The notes: a model not told the origin generated them from the letters alone. Positions 1 through 9,129 are shown, counted from the first letter of the stretch. The stretch: 47,546 nucleotides of DNA from Bacteroidales bacterium (GCA_016931575.1 JAFGEO010000011.1:1-47546); one strand, 5' to 3'. Translations and numbers: made by a program.

Positions 1-306
1 CCTGCGACCTTCTATTACTGGAAAAAGAAGCTAAAGAAGAACAATAACAACACTCCGGATTTTATTCCGCTACTTGTAAAGTCATCCCCAAATTTTCCTG
101 GTCAACCCCATTCAACTCAGACTGAAATCCCGCAAGCCGGACAGACAGATGCGCTGCTGGAGGGAGTTTATCCCAATGGAACCCGGCTTCGGATAATAAA
201 AGACCTGTACCTTGCTCAGCTTCGATCCTTAATCTGCCTTTTGATTGACGCTCATGTTCCACCTTCACCAGTCTTTAAGCTACTTATTCTATCCCCTGCT
301 GGTTGA
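1..306 (+). CDS. IS66 TnpA-like accessory protein, C-terminal part
   Basis: The frame is open from the first base to a TGA at 304-306, giving 101 residues of a gene that begins outside the window. The order of motifs fits the small IS66 accessory protein: a basic start (FYYWKKKLKK), then FIPLL, then near the end a YPNGTRLRI segment and a leucine-rich tail (LAQLRSLICLL). In IS66 elements this protein accompanies TnpB and the TnpC transposase, but its exact role is unclear. Here the downstream tnpB is broken, so the gene is a relic even though the visible frame is intact. The assignment rests on motif pattern only. Confidence 0.6.
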   Translation, partial: PATFYYWKKKLKKNNNNTPDFIPLLVKSSPNFPGQPHSTQTEIPQAGQTDALLEGVYPNGTRLRIIKDLYLAQLRSLICLLIDAHVPPSPVFKLLILSPAG

Positions 307-353
307 CATGCCTAAAAGCTTTTTATACCCTGAGCGGCATTGTAACATCATAA
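290..353 (+). pseudogene. Frameshifted fragment of IS66 TnpB
   Basis: Starting at 290, a frame overlapping the end of tnpA reads YPLLVDMPKSF. After a run of five T residues (320-324) the sequence must shift by one base to continue as YTLSGIVTS before a TAA at 351-353. Joined together this resembles the conserved IS66 TnpB start (YxxPxDMRKSFDGLSGIV). One extra T in the homopolymer explains the break. The remaining roughly 90 residues of TnpB are absent. Confidence 0.55.
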
Positions 354-406
354 GATTTCCAGCTGCCGAACCCACTCTGCAACTACCGGATTCGAATAGT
401 GGCCGG

Positions 407-449
407 CAGGTACTCATCCGATGACTTCGAGTCATCGGATGAGTACCTG
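407..449. repeat. Perfect 20-bp inverted repeat with 3-nt loop
   Basis: Arms at 407-426 and 430-449 are perfect reverse complements around the loop TCG (427-429). No T-run follows on either strand, so it does not look like a standard intrinsic terminator. It lies 13 bases beyond the stop codon of the subtilase gene on the minus strand and about 50 bases past the IS66 remnant. It could protect or end the subtilase mRNA, or be a scar of transposition. Confidence 0.8.
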
Positions 450-462
450 TAACCCTATATTT

Positions 463-2343
463 CTACAGCATCTTCCTTGCCGCCTCAACCGATTTCTTCG
501 GATTGATCAGCAGCACTTTCGGATCTTCGCTTGAAGGCGTGGCATTGTCAATGATGATCCTTTTTACCTCTAAGGCTGAGAGGCCGGGATTAACCGCCAG
601 GATCTTTGCTGCAAGGTTCACCACATTAGGCGAGGACATCGACGTTCCGGAGTACTGCACCCTGTCACCCCCGGGTATATAGCTCTCCACCTCGTAGCCG
701 TTGGCAAATACATCCACGCTTTCACCCTCCGTGGTAAAGCTGGTCTTCTTGCCTTCAATATCGACGGCACCTACTGTCAGGATGTTCGGAAAGTTGAAGC
801 TTGAAGGTACTGATCCGGCAAAATCGACGTCGTTATTGCTGTTTCCGGCTGAAGTGACAAACAGGATTCCTGGTGCCCCTTCCATGGCTTTTGAGAATGC
901 TTTTTCATGGACAGCGAACATCTTACGGGCAATTTCAACCCGTTCTTCCTCGCTGTTGCCTACCCCATTCTTCTGCAGGGTTGGCAGGATATCGATCCGG
1001 ATGTCGACACTCCAGCTCATATTTACAACCCTGACATTATTGACTTCGAAATAGGAAATTACATCCTCATACATTTTTGCCCATCGCTCTGCCGTTTCCA
1101 TGGTAAGCACGTCGGGCATATTTTTCCAATCGAATGTCAGGCGGGCAACCAATACCTGCGCAAAGGGGTTACCCTCTAACGCAATACCTGCTACATGGGT
1201 ACCATGATTGTAAGTCCCCAGTAAATTCAGCACTTCAAAAAATGCTTCGTATTCCTCCGGACTCATTTTGGCAGTTGCTTCTTTCAGCTTACGGGCGGGT
1301 TCACTATCCTTATTGGCAATGAGATCGATCAGACCCTTATCCATTTCCTGCATTTCAGCAAGGTCTTCCATCTGGTGTGCCTCCGGGATCAGCAGATCCG
1401 TTGATTTGCGTCCCTCATAATCATAGGCAACACCATGGATATCATCCACATAGCCATTGTTGTCGTCATCCTTCCCATTCACTTTTTCTTTCTTGTTGGT
1501 CCAGATATTCTTTCCGGGGAAGAGATCCACATCCACGCCGGTATCCCAAATACCAACCACAATGGGTGAATAGCCTTCGTTAACTTTCAGACTGACATTC
1601 CGGTCTGCCCAGATATCCACCTTCGCGATCTCCACAGCCTTACGCTTGAGCAGATCCGCCATAACTTCACTGTAGGCACCGGTATAGGGGATATAATAAT
1701 CCTGGGTACTCCGGATCCCCAAGATGCCCGCAGCAATATCCAGGGGAATATACCCTTTTGAATTGTCGACGACATCCTGAAGTTCACCTTCCACATACCC
1801 TGTAATGAGATTTTGGGTATAGATATCTGCCCGTCCTTTGCGAGACTCAACGGTTTCCTGGATTTTATCGAAAGGAATGGGATCGAGTATCTCGAGGAGG
1901 TTCTTCTTTATCAGGTCGGCGAGTTCATCACCCTCCAGCTCAGGAGATTCCTTAAGGGCACGTGCATAAGCTTCATATTCGCAGCTGCGGATCAGCTGCT
2001 CCGACTCCTTATCTGCCAGTTTTCTTGCTTGCTGCAGATAGTTCAATGCTTGTTGGTAATCCCCTTCAAGGTGGGCAATGGTCATCAGGTTGCCATAATA
2101 CTCCTTAAGGATCGACTTATCCCCAAACTCATATTTTTCCAGGTCGGATTTCAGGTCCTTTTTGACGGCTTCGGCAAGTTTGAGTAATTTATCATTATCC
2201 TTCAGCAGCATAGCGACATTCATTTCCTCCAGCTGGTAGTTGTGTTTTGGCAGGTCCTCTGCCTTTTCGATCTTCTGTTTTCCCTGGCTGTAGGCAACAT
2301 GGCAAAAGAAGATAATTCCGAAAAATAAGGCGATTTTTTTCAT
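463..2343 (-). CDS. Exported S8 family (subtilisin-like) serine peptidase
   Basis: A 626-residue protein starting at the ATG at 2343, chosen because it opens directly into a signal peptide (MKKIALFFGII, cleaved after AYSQ); the 21 upstream in-frame residues look non-coding. Residues about 30-250 form a charged, mostly helical region specific to this group, and the catalytic domain follows. The triad is readable: Asp267 (IWDTGVD), His380 (HGTHVAG) and Ser568 (GTSMSSP), with oxyanion Asn501 (SAGN). A spacer of about 80 residues rich in Glu and Lys separates the Asp and His motifs. A DDDNNGYVDD stretch just after the Asp motif, typical of Bacteroidota subtilases, probably binds calcium. No T9SS tail is visible, so the product is probably periplasmic. 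The substrate is unknown. Confidence 0.9.
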   Translation of the reverse strand: MKKIALFFGIIFFCHVAYSQGKQKIEKAEDLPKHNYQLEEMNVAMLLKDNDKLLKLAEAVKKDLKSDLEKYEFGDKSILKEYYGNLMTIAHLEGDYQQALNYLQQARKLADKESEQLIRSCEYEAYARALKESPELEGDELADLIKKNLLEILDPIPFDKIQETVESRKGRADIYTQNLITGYVEGELQDVVDNSKGYIPLDIAAGILGIRSTQDYYIPYTGAYSEVMADLLKRKAVEIAKVDIWADRNVSLKVNEGYSPIVVGIWDTGVDVDLFPGKNIWTNKKEKVNGKDDDNNGYVDDIHGVAYDYEGRKSTDLLIPEAHQMEDLAEMQEMDKGLIDLIANKDSEPARKLKEATAKMSPEEYEAFFEVLNLLGTYNHGTHVAGIALEGNPFAQVLVARLTFDWKNMPDVLTMETAERWAKMYEDVISYFEVNNVRVVNMSWSVDIRIDILPTLQKNGVGNSEEERVEIARKMFAVHEKAFSKAMEGAPGILFVTSAGNSNNDVDFAGSVPSSFNFPNILTVGAVDIEGKKTSFTTEGESVDVFANGYEVESYIPGGDRVQYSGTSMSSPNVVNLAAKILAVNPGLSALEVKRIIIDNATPSSEDPKVLLINPKKSVEAARKML

Positions 2344-2721
2344 GGTGTAAAATGTCTGGTTTTTTAGTGGTTCATTGAAATACCATCTCCGGCATCTATC
2401 CGGCATGGAGGTATCCGGTGTTTGGCATTTCAGGATGCTTAAGGTAGTAATTTTTACCCGGACAAAGCTTGACTTTGATCAGTAAAAACCGATGGACAAC
2501 ACAGAATGAAGATTAGTAATCTTCCCACAGTTTGAAATTACGGATTCTGCCTGCAAAGCAGCCTAAGCCCCGATGAGCGGGTTCGCAACCGCGCATCCAG
2601 TTGCACGGCATTTTACACATGAACAGAAAAAAAACCGGTAAATCTTTATCTACCAGGGGTTAATGCTAACTTTCCGGATTTTCTATTCCGGAATCCACAC
2701 TGTTTTGTCAGTCCTTTATCC
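2344..2721. other. Intergenic region with a structured GC-rich block
   Basis: This 378-base gap separates the subtilase start from the end of the next minus-strand gene. Bases about 2535-2620 are more GC-rich than the AT-rich flanks and contain a short hairpin near 2578-2596 (GGTT, CGC, AACC, extended by a GC stem). On the minus strand a 31-codon frame could be read there, but it has no recognisable homology. I saw no convincing promoter or terminator. Confidence 0.35.
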
Positions 2722-3333
2722 CTATCTGAATGATAGCACAGCCTCTTTGGGAGCCTCTGCAGGAGCAGGAGCATCCTTTGTCTTCTTACCCTTTCCCATC
2801 AGTCTTTTCCCGAAATCGACATGCAGGGCAAACGATAGGGTAACCGGCGGGAAATTTTCTGAAAACAAAGTGACCGGATCATTCCGAAGTGCCGATACGG
2901 CGGACTTGTATTCATCCGATTTCAGTGGGAACAAGATGTCAAAGTCAAGGCCGTAATGTTTATTTTTCCCAAAGCGGAACTCATTTCCGATCCCCACAGT
3001 AAAACCATAATAGGTCTTATTATAGTCAACTACCGATTCTTCATCGATAAAGGTGGTATACCCATAGAAAGCTTTCAGATTTGGTCGGTATTTCCTCTTT
3101 TTTGTCATAAGCAGGTACACATTGGCACCTCCCCCATAGGCATATTCAATTCCGTTATGTCCGGCAAGTGCGAACATTTCAAATCGTTTTACAGGTGCAA
3201 ATCCAACACTCACTCCCATTCCTCCATAGTTCAAACCTTTTCCTACACCAATACTGACGGGCTGATATTTCTGGGCCTGTATGCCCTGTGCCGCCATGAT
3301 CAATATGAAAATATAAATAAGCTTCTTCATCAT
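2722..3333 (-). CDS. Outer-membrane beta-barrel-like protein
   Basis: A 203-residue protein with a clear signal peptide (MMKKLIYIFILIMAAQ, cleaved after IQAQ). The body alternates aromatic and small or polar residues with many glycines (GVGKGLNYGGMGVSVGF, YGFTVGIGNEFRFG), the pattern of an eight- to ten-stranded small barrel in the outer membrane. The tail (MGKGKKTKDAPAPAEAPKE) is charged and rich in Ala and Pro and probably disordered. Start codons at 3333 and 3330 are equally possible. It lies downstream of the T9SS cargo gene on the same strand, but a terminator separates them. I do not recognise a named family; the barrel fold is inferred from composition. Confidence 0.6.
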   Translation of the reverse strand: MMKKLIYIFILIMAAQGIQAQKYQPVSIGVGKGLNYGGMGVSVGFAPVKRFEMFALAGHNGIEYAYGGGANVYLLMTKKRKYRPNLKAFYGYTTFIDEESVVDYNKTYYGFTVGIGNEFRFGKNKHYGLDFDILFPLKSDEYKSAVSALRNDPVTLFSENFPPVTLSFALHVDFGKRLMGKGKKTKDAPAPAEAPKEAVLSFR

Positions 3334-3476
3334 TTAAAGATTTAATTCATACCCAAAGGATTAAATATACTTGAAAATGAAGGAAATGGTTTCCGAAAGG
3401 GGGGATAAACTCTTGCTGAATTTAAATGATATTGCTCATCAATCGCCTGCTTAGCCACTGCCAATGTCATCAAATG

Positions 3477-3500
3477 AAAAAGGGAACCGATAGGTTCCCT
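3477..3500 (-). terminator. Intrinsic terminator after the T9SS cargo gene
   Basis: An 8-bp stem (3481-3488 with 3493-3500, loop GATA) is followed on the minus strand by five U residues. It sits 21 bases past the stop codon of the gene at 3522-5198. Confidence 0.75.
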
Positions 3501-3521
3501 CAAAATTTCATCCTGGTGTAT

Positions 3522-5198
3522 TTATTCCAGCACAAACTGTTTGCTTACCTCGCCTGAAGCGGTTGTTAGTTTCAGCACATAATTTCCGGTTGCAAAACCT
3601 CCCAGGTTCAGTTCAGCAGAAACATCGTTAATGATCTCTTCGGTGAGGAGGATACCTCCCATATTGTAGATCCCGATGGTCAGGATCTCCTCATCGGATT
3701 TTATCCGGATGTACTGGTCGGCAGGATTAGGGTAGAGTTCTACATACAGAACACCTTCCACTTCCCGGGTAAGGACCTCATCATCCGGACCGACAACAGA
3801 AATGAGGATGGTGTTATTATTGGTTACGACGTCCACCATATAGACGGTATCATATACGACCAGGGTATCGTACAAATCCCCCAAAGAAGACACATTCAGG
3901 TACATGGTATCGAGCGGGGAATCATCGATTCCGTCATTTACTTTCAAATATACCGGGATAGTCTGGTCTTCAAACACTTCAGGAGCTACCAGCAGGGGGT
4001 GTGCGGTTTCCCTGTACACCATATCGAGTTCCAGATCACTTGACCAGGTATAACTTACCGAACGCCCTTCCGGGTCAGAGGAGCCGGATCCGTCGAGTAT
4101 GACCAGTCCCCTTTCCCTTACCGTCTGATCAGGGCCTGCATCGGCAACAGGATGTAAATTATCATGGATGACATGGATCCCGACAATATCGGTAAACGAA
4201 TTTGAATGCCCGTCGTTAACAGTCAGTCCAAAACTGAGGACTTTATTCGACATATAATGCGGGGTTGTGAAGCTGGGAGTTGCTGAATGATTATCCGAAA
4301 GTGTAATACCGGTTGGGGAAGTCCATGAGTAGCTGATTGTCTCACCTTCAGGATCGAATGAACCGCTGCCGTCCAGTGTCACCTCCACACCTTCCTCCAC
4401 ATACTGGTCGGGGCCCGCATCGGCTACCGGCCTGGGATTTACCTGACCTGTTGCCAGGGTGACGTATCCAAAGACGCTGGTATTGTTCCAGGCCAGATCT
4501 TCGGTACGGTCATACTCATCGCTCGGATCATCCGCATCCCATGCGCTCTGAACATCCCGGTTACCAACGGCATAATCTCCGTCTGAATTATCGGAATCTG
4601 CTCCCATGACATCAAAACCGATCGCACTGTTTACATAATCCTGAAAATCTTCAGGCATCGCTCCATCCTGCATCACACAGGTCCAGGGGATACCTATTTC
4701 AGCAATCCAGCCTCCGGCAGCACTTGATTCCATGTAATACAGGAAATCTTCACGATCAGCCCGTCCAGGTGACTCAACGGAATCCAGTCCCCGGCATATT
4801 CGCAATTGAGTGGTAGTCGAACCATAGGAAGTAGTGACAGTGTTTGTATCTAGCTGCAGGAAAACGTCAAACGCATCAAACTCCCATTGATTCCCCACGA
4901 ACCATTCATAATCGTGCTCAATATCATCCAATACGTAGCAAATCAAATATAAGTAATCCATGTCCCAGCACGTCTGGAATGAAAGATTAAAATCAGCTTC
5001 GCCCTCATAACCGGAAGCATTAAAAACATAGGTGGTCTGGACTTCTCCATACCAATCCTCTGCTATCCCATCCATAGCAGGTTGTGCAGATGCAAAAGGA
5101 ATTTCCATGGTCTGCACGGGTTCAATAGGGACAGCTTTTAGGAATGGAGTGATAAAGAGTGTCAGTGTAAATAGTTTGAATAGCAGAAATTTTTTCAT
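3522..5198 (-). CDS. T9SS-secreted protein: CBM9-like domain, two PKD-like domains, sorting domain
   Basis: A 558-residue protein. A signal peptide (residues 1-22) is followed by a beta-sandwich domain (about 30-250) that begins AQPAMDGIAEDWYGE and contains YLYLICYVLDD and DAFDVFLQLD, the look of a CBM9 or DOMON carbohydrate-binding fold. Two tandem PKD/REJ-type Ig domains follow (about 255-345 and 350-440), each opening with PVADAGPDQ and containing LDGSGSxDPEG. The last 75 residues, with YPNPADQYIRI, IYNMGG and a terminal KQFVLE, form a type A T9SS sorting domain. The product should be exported across the outer membrane and anchored or released. It lies directly downstream of the giant hybrid sensor on the same strand, so it may be a target. 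No catalytic domain was recognised. Confidence 0.85.
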   Translation of the reverse strand: MKKFLLFKLFTLTLFITPFLKAVPIEPVQTMEIPFASAQPAMDGIAEDWYGEVQTTYVFNASGYEGEADFNLSFQTCWDMDYLYLICYVLDDIEHDYEWFVGNQWEFDAFDVFLQLDTNTVTTSYGSTTTQLRICRGLDSVESPGRADREDFLYYMESSAAGGWIAEIGIPWTCVMQDGAMPEDFQDYVNSAIGFDVMGADSDNSDGDYAVGNRDVQSAWDADDPSDEYDRTEDLAWNNTSVFGYVTLATGQVNPRPVADAGPDQYVEEGVEVTLDGSGSFDPEGETISYSWTSPTGITLSDNHSATPSFTTPHYMSNKVLSFGLTVNDGHSNSFTDIVGIHVIHDNLHPVADAGPDQTVRERGLVILDGSGSSDPEGRSVSYTWSSDLELDMVYRETAHPLLVAPEVFEDQTIPVYLKVNDGIDDSPLDTMYLNVSSLGDLYDTLVVYDTVYMVDVVTNNNTILISVVGPDDEVLTREVEGVLYVELYPNPADQYIRIKSDEEILTIGIYNMGGILLTEEIINDVSAELNLGGFATGNYVLKLTTASGEVSKQFVLE

Positions 5199-5227
5199 AG
5201 TACAGGAGTTTGGTTAAAATTTTAAAG

Positions 5228-5256
5228 ATCAGTACATGACTGACTTTTGTACTGAT
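5228..5256 (-). terminator. Weak hairpin after the hybrid sensor gene
   Basis: An 8-bp perfect inverted repeat (5228-5235 and 5249-5256, 13-base loop) lies 43 bases downstream of the sensor stop codon. On the minus strand it is followed by an AU-rich stretch (CTTTAAAATTTT) rather than a clean U-run, so termination is plausible but not certain. Confidence 0.4.
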
Positions 5257-5298
5257 GCATAGATTGATAAATTGGTTGCTTTGCAGAGAATATTTTGA

Positions 5299-8200
5299 TT
5301 AACCAAGATACTTTTCAATAGTTTCCAGCAGGTCCATTTTTCGCAGGGGTTTAACAAGGAAATCGTTGCAGCCCACATCCAGGCATTGCTTACGGTGGTT
5401 GGTCTGGTCGTAAGCAGTTTGCACAATGACCGGGATATCCTTGTTGCTTTCCCGTATCAGCTTCATGGCATTGATGCCCCCCATCCGTGGCATCTTCAGA
5501 TCCAGCAATACCAGGTCGAATTCCAGACCATCATCCACTTTTTCAAGGAGTTCCACCCCATCCTCACAGTGGATGATGCTCACCCCGGTGTCCCTCAATA
5601 TCGCTTCAATGAGCAGGAAGTTCGACTCCTCATCTTCGGCAACCAGGATCTTTTTTCCGCTCCATGAGAAACGCTTTTCTACAGATTGTCCGGATTTTTG
5701 TTTATCAAGATTTGCTGTTTTGAAAGGAAGGGTAAAATAGAATGTAGACCCTGAGTCATCGCGGCTTTCAGCCCAAATTTTCCCCCCGAGCAATTCAGCA
5801 ATGACTTTTGCAAAAGCCAGTCCCAGCCCTGAACCCCTTTCCACTCCCGGCTTATCATCCTCAGCAACGGTGAAGAAGCGGTCAAAGATCTTATTGATGT
5901 GTTCAGGTTTGATACCGATTCCGGTATCTTTCACAAAGAAGGTAATCCACTTTTCCTCAAGTTTGTCAATACCAACCGTAATATACCCTTGTTCAGTGTA
6001 CTTAATAGAATTCTCAAGTAATTTGGAGAATATCTGGTAGAGTTTTTTCCCATCGGTGTACATGACTATCGGCTGATCCGGGAGGTTAGCCAGGATGTTA
6101 AGCTCAGGCTTCTCACGTGAAGCTTTGGCCCGGGTAGTGGAAATCAGGTCCCGAAGCAGGTCGTTCAAATTGCATGCACCGTATTCAGGTTGCAGTTGCC
6201 CGGTCTGCATGCGGCTAAAATCGACAATATCCTGGATGAGCCGCAGCATACTTTTCCCGCTTTCGTTGATGATCCTAAGGTAATATTCACGGCTGAACCG
6301 GTCATCGATCTTTTCAGTAAGCAGGTTGACAAACCCAATGATAGCATTCATTGGGGTGCGGATCTCATGGCTCAGATTTTCAAGGAAGGCGGTTTTTAAC
6401 CGGTCGCTTTCCTCGGCAATTTCCTTAGCAGCCACGAGGTCCTGTGTCCGTTCTTCGACCAGCTCTTCGAGGCGTGTACGGTGCAATTCGAGCTCCTTGT
6501 TTTGTTTGACGATCTGGTCCCTCTGGATGGTAGCCAGATCACGTTGTTTAATAATTCTTTCGTTTTGATCAGCTATTTCACGGCTTCTTTTCTCCAGCTC
6601 CCGGGTACGCTCGGATACCTGTCTGGCAAGCCTGGAATTCTGCTGGCTCATATGCCTGACACGAATCCTGTATACAGAAAAGATCACAAGTGCCACAAGG
6701 GCAACCATCAACCCTATGAACCAAACGGTTTTGTAGAATGGTGGATGAACAATGACTTTTATGCTTGCCCCTGTATGATTCCAAACCCCATCATGATTGG
6801 ACCCTTTCACATGGAAGACATAGGTCCCCGGCGCCAGGTTGGAATAGGTGGCAAAATGCTGGTCTCCGACCTTTTGCCAGGTATCCTCGAAACCTTCAAG
6901 CCTGTACATGTATTGGTTCCGGTGCCCCTGCGTATAGTTCAGCGAAGCGAAGTCCAGGGTAAAGATATTTTGACCCGGGTAAAGATGGATCTCCCTGGCA
7001 GTCACGATATTTTCTTTAATAGATGCTTTCCCTTTTTGCTTCATCCCCTGTCGCCCCATAATTTTTAAATTGGTGAACACCAGGGGGGGCGAGAACCGGC
7101 AGGACTGGATCTCATCGGGTTTGAAATTCGTGACCCCTTCATTCCCTCCAAAGAAAAGTACCCCTTCCAGGTTGCAGAAACAGGCATTGGGTCTGAAGGA
7201 ATTTCCCTGCAGCCCATCCTCCTTTGTATAATTGGTAAAAAGATTCTTTTCGAAATTAAATTTGGATATGCCCTGGTTGGTACTGATCCACAGGTTCCCT
7301 TCCGGATCTTCGCTGATAGAAGCAATGCTATTCCCTGCCAGTCCTTCGGCCACTGTAAAATAAATGAACCTGCCTTTTTTGTCCCACAGATTAAGCCCGT
7401 TATTAGTGCCTATCCAGATCCTGTTCTTTGAATCTTCAAACAAGGTGGTAACCCACTTATCAGAAAGGGTATTCAGATCATTAAGAGAAGAAGTATAAAA
7501 TTCCACTTTCTCCCTATCCCTGTCATAAACATACAAACCATTGTAGGTAGCGATAAGAAGTCTCCCTTTCGAATCATTGAGTAGATACAGGGATTCCTGT
7601 TGAGGGAAGCCCTCCTCAAAGCCTTTCAGTTTAACCTGGGAAATAGTCCGGCTTTTAAGGTTCATAACATGAACACCTCCCTCAGAAGCAATCCAGAGGG
7701 TATCTCCTTCACGAAGAAGGTCCCAAACCTGATTTGCCTGATTTTCACCGGAAGCATTATGGGCAAAATGAACGAAGGTTTGGCTTTGCTTTTGGTAGCA
7801 GCTGATACCCCCGTCATAATAGCCAATCCAGATATTCCCGTCACGGTCTTCTTCCAGGCAAAGTGGTTTATTCCCCAGGATCGATCTGCTGCTCCCCTGC
7901 CGGGCCACAAAATGCTGATAATCCCCCCGTCCCTTTTTATCCAGAATAAGGCCCGAACCATCCGTCGCATACCAAAGGTTATGCTCCTCATCCTCCAGGA
8001 TGGCTGTGATCTCGTTTTGCAGGTCGGGACCCAGAATTTCTGTCATGCTGTGGAACATTTTCCGATGGGTGTTCACATAGTCAATGGGCGCATTATAATG
8101 TCCGATCCAGAAATTTCCGGCGCGGTCCTCAAAGAAAATTCGTACCGCATCAGAATTGATACCCAGCCGGTTTGGTTTCGAATACCTGAATGCAGAGAAG

Positions 8201-9129
8201 CCTGTGCCCGAAGGCTCCTTGTAAAGCAGTCCACCTCCGTCGGTAGCTACCCACAGCAGGCCCTGCTGATCGGTCTTGATATCCCAGATATAATCGCTTT
8301 CAATTTTATACTCCCCGGTTTGCGATGAGGAAAACCAGGTACATTTACCTTCTTCAGGAAAATAGCGCAGCAGCCCCTCCCCGTTGGTGCCGATCCAGAT
8401 CGTTCCCTCAGCATCTTCACCGATGCTCCGGATATCACCATCCGAGAAATCCTTTTTTCCGGCTTTCAGATCCGGTTTTTTCAGCACCATATCATCAAGA
8501 GAAAGGCAGAGTACCCCATGGCCGATAGTTGCAATCCAGAGCATATTAGATCGGCTGAGAAATATACTTCGCAGATCATACGCCAACAGATCTTCACCTC
8601 CTTTTAACAGGTCCTCAAGCTTGGTAAAATGAGCAGAGTTCGCTTCTTTCCGGACCACTCCTCCCTCCCTGGTTGCAATCCAGAGGTTGCCGTCCTTATC
8701 TTCAGCAATCTTCCGGATGTTGTTGTCAGGCAGCCCTGTCTCTTCGGTATACCGGGTGAAATTATCCTTCTTAACGTTGTAGAGGTTAAGCCCGTTCTGA
8801 GTTCCCACCCAAAGATTCCCCTTGCTGTCTGAAAAGATCGTGCTTACCGCATTACTGCAAATGCTGTATGGATCATTCCGCCGGAAGGTGTATGCGTTGA
8901 ACTGAATTCCATCATACCGATACAGCCCATCGGTGGCACCCATCCAGATAAACCCGAAATTATCCTGTTCAAAAGCTTCAACATGATTTGGTGAAATAGT
9001 TCTGGCAGCTTCAATATTCTCAAAAATATAATCAGAAACCGGAAAAGTACCGTTGGATCCGTAAAGCCGGATATATCCCTGAAATAGCAGACCAAGCGAT
9101 AAAGCAACTATCCGTATGACCCTCATCAT
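5299..9129 (-). CDS. Hybrid two-component sensor: two-component propeller, Y_Y_Y, HisKA, HATPase, receiver
   Basis: The start is set at ATG 9129, where a signal peptide or anchor begins (MMRVIRIVALSLGLLFQG); the longer frame would use GTG at 9204. The protein is about 1276 residues. The periplasmic part holds some 12-14 propeller repeats of the type GNLWxGTxxGLNLY, then a Y_Y_Y domain (about 740-785, with LAPGTYVFHVKGSN) and one transmembrane helix (about 799-820). A coiled coil leads to HisKA (LSHEIRTPMN, His near 920), HATPase (LLENSIKY, DTGIGI, GSGLGLA) and a receiver domain (VAEDEESN, LLDLKMP). The chain stops at the receiver: the AraC-type DNA-binding domain usual in this class is missing. 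Such sensors commonly detect glycans. Output is therefore probably through an unlinked partner. Confidence 0.92.
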   Translation of the reverse strand: MMRVIRIVALSLGLLFQGYIRLYGSNGTFPVSDYIFENIEAARTISPNHVEAFEQDNFGFIWMGATDGLYRYDGIQFNAYTFRRNDPYSICSNAVSTIFSDSKGNLWVGTQNGLNLYNVKKDNFTRYTEETGLPDNNIRKIAEDKDGNLWIATREGGVVRKEANSAHFTKLEDLLKGGEDLLAYDLRSIFLSRSNMLWIATIGHGVLCLSLDDMVLKKPDLKAGKKDFSDGDIRSIGEDAEGTIWIGTNGEGLLRYFPEEGKCTWFSSSQTGEYKIESDYIWDIKTDQQGLLWVATDGGGLLYKEPSGTGFSAFRYSKPNRLGINSDAVRIFFEDRAGNFWIGHYNAPIDYVNTHRKMFHSMTEILGPDLQNEITAILEDEEHNLWYATDGSGLILDKKGRGDYQHFVARQGSSRSILGNKPLCLEEDRDGNIWIGYYDGGISCYQKQSQTFVHFAHNASGENQANQVWDLLREGDTLWIASEGGVHVMNLKSRTISQVKLKGFEEGFPQQESLYLLNDSKGRLLIATYNGLYVYDRDREKVEFYTSSLNDLNTLSDKWVTTLFEDSKNRIWIGTNNGLNLWDKKGRFIYFTVAEGLAGNSIASISEDPEGNLWISTNQGISKFNFEKNLFTNYTKEDGLQGNSFRPNACFCNLEGVLFFGGNEGVTNFKPDEIQSCRFSPPLVFTNLKIMGRQGMKQKGKASIKENIVTAREIHLYPGQNIFTLDFASLNYTQGHRNQYMYRLEGFEDTWQKVGDQHFATYSNLAPGTYVFHVKGSNHDGVWNHTGASIKVIVHPPFYKTVWFIGLMVALVALVIFSVYRIRVRHMSQQNSRLARQVSERTRELEKRSREIADQNERIIKQRDLATIQRDQIVKQNKELELHRTRLEELVEERTQDLVAAKEIAEESDRLKTAFLENLSHEIRTPMNAIIGFVNLLTEKIDDRFSREYYLRIINESGKSMLRLIQDIVDFSRMQTGQLQPEYGACNLNDLLRDLISTTRAKASREKPELNILANLPDQPIVMYTDGKKLYQIFSKLLENSIKYTEQGYITVGIDKLEEKWITFFVKDTGIGIKPEHINKIFDRFFTVAEDDKPGVERGSGLGLAFAKVIAELLGGKIWAESRDDSGSTFYFTLPFKTANLDKQKSGQSVEKRFSWSGKKILVAEDEESNFLLIEAILRDTGVSIIHCEDGVELLEKVDDGLEFDLVLLDLKMPRMGGINAMKLIRESNKDIPVIVQTAYDQTNHRKQCLDVGCNDFLVKPLRKMDLLETIEKYLG

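Larger units (their letters stand above)
1..353 (+). mobile_element. IS66-family insertion sequence remnant
   Basis: This is the right part of what was an IS66 element. It contains the end of the accessory gene tnpA (1-306) and a short broken start of tnpB (290-353). Nothing resembling the rest of tnpB or the large tnpC transposase follows; unrelated sequence and a chromosomal protease gene begin within about 100 bases. The element is therefore truncated and cannot be autonomous here. No terminal inverted repeat was identified. The left part lies outside the window, so its original extent is unknown. Confidence 0.6.

Noticed and set aside
2570-2610. Possible tRNA T-arm-like sequence (GGTTCGCAACC)
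   Set aside because: No acceptor stem, D-arm or anticodon arm can be placed around it.
6481-7068. Plus-strand frame of 195 codons inside the hybrid sensor
   Set aside because: Shadow of the kinase linker and Y_Y_Y region on the other strand.
7600-8328. Plus-strand frame of 242 codons inside the propeller region
   Set aside because: Antisense to repeated propeller blades; repetition keeps the frame open by chance.
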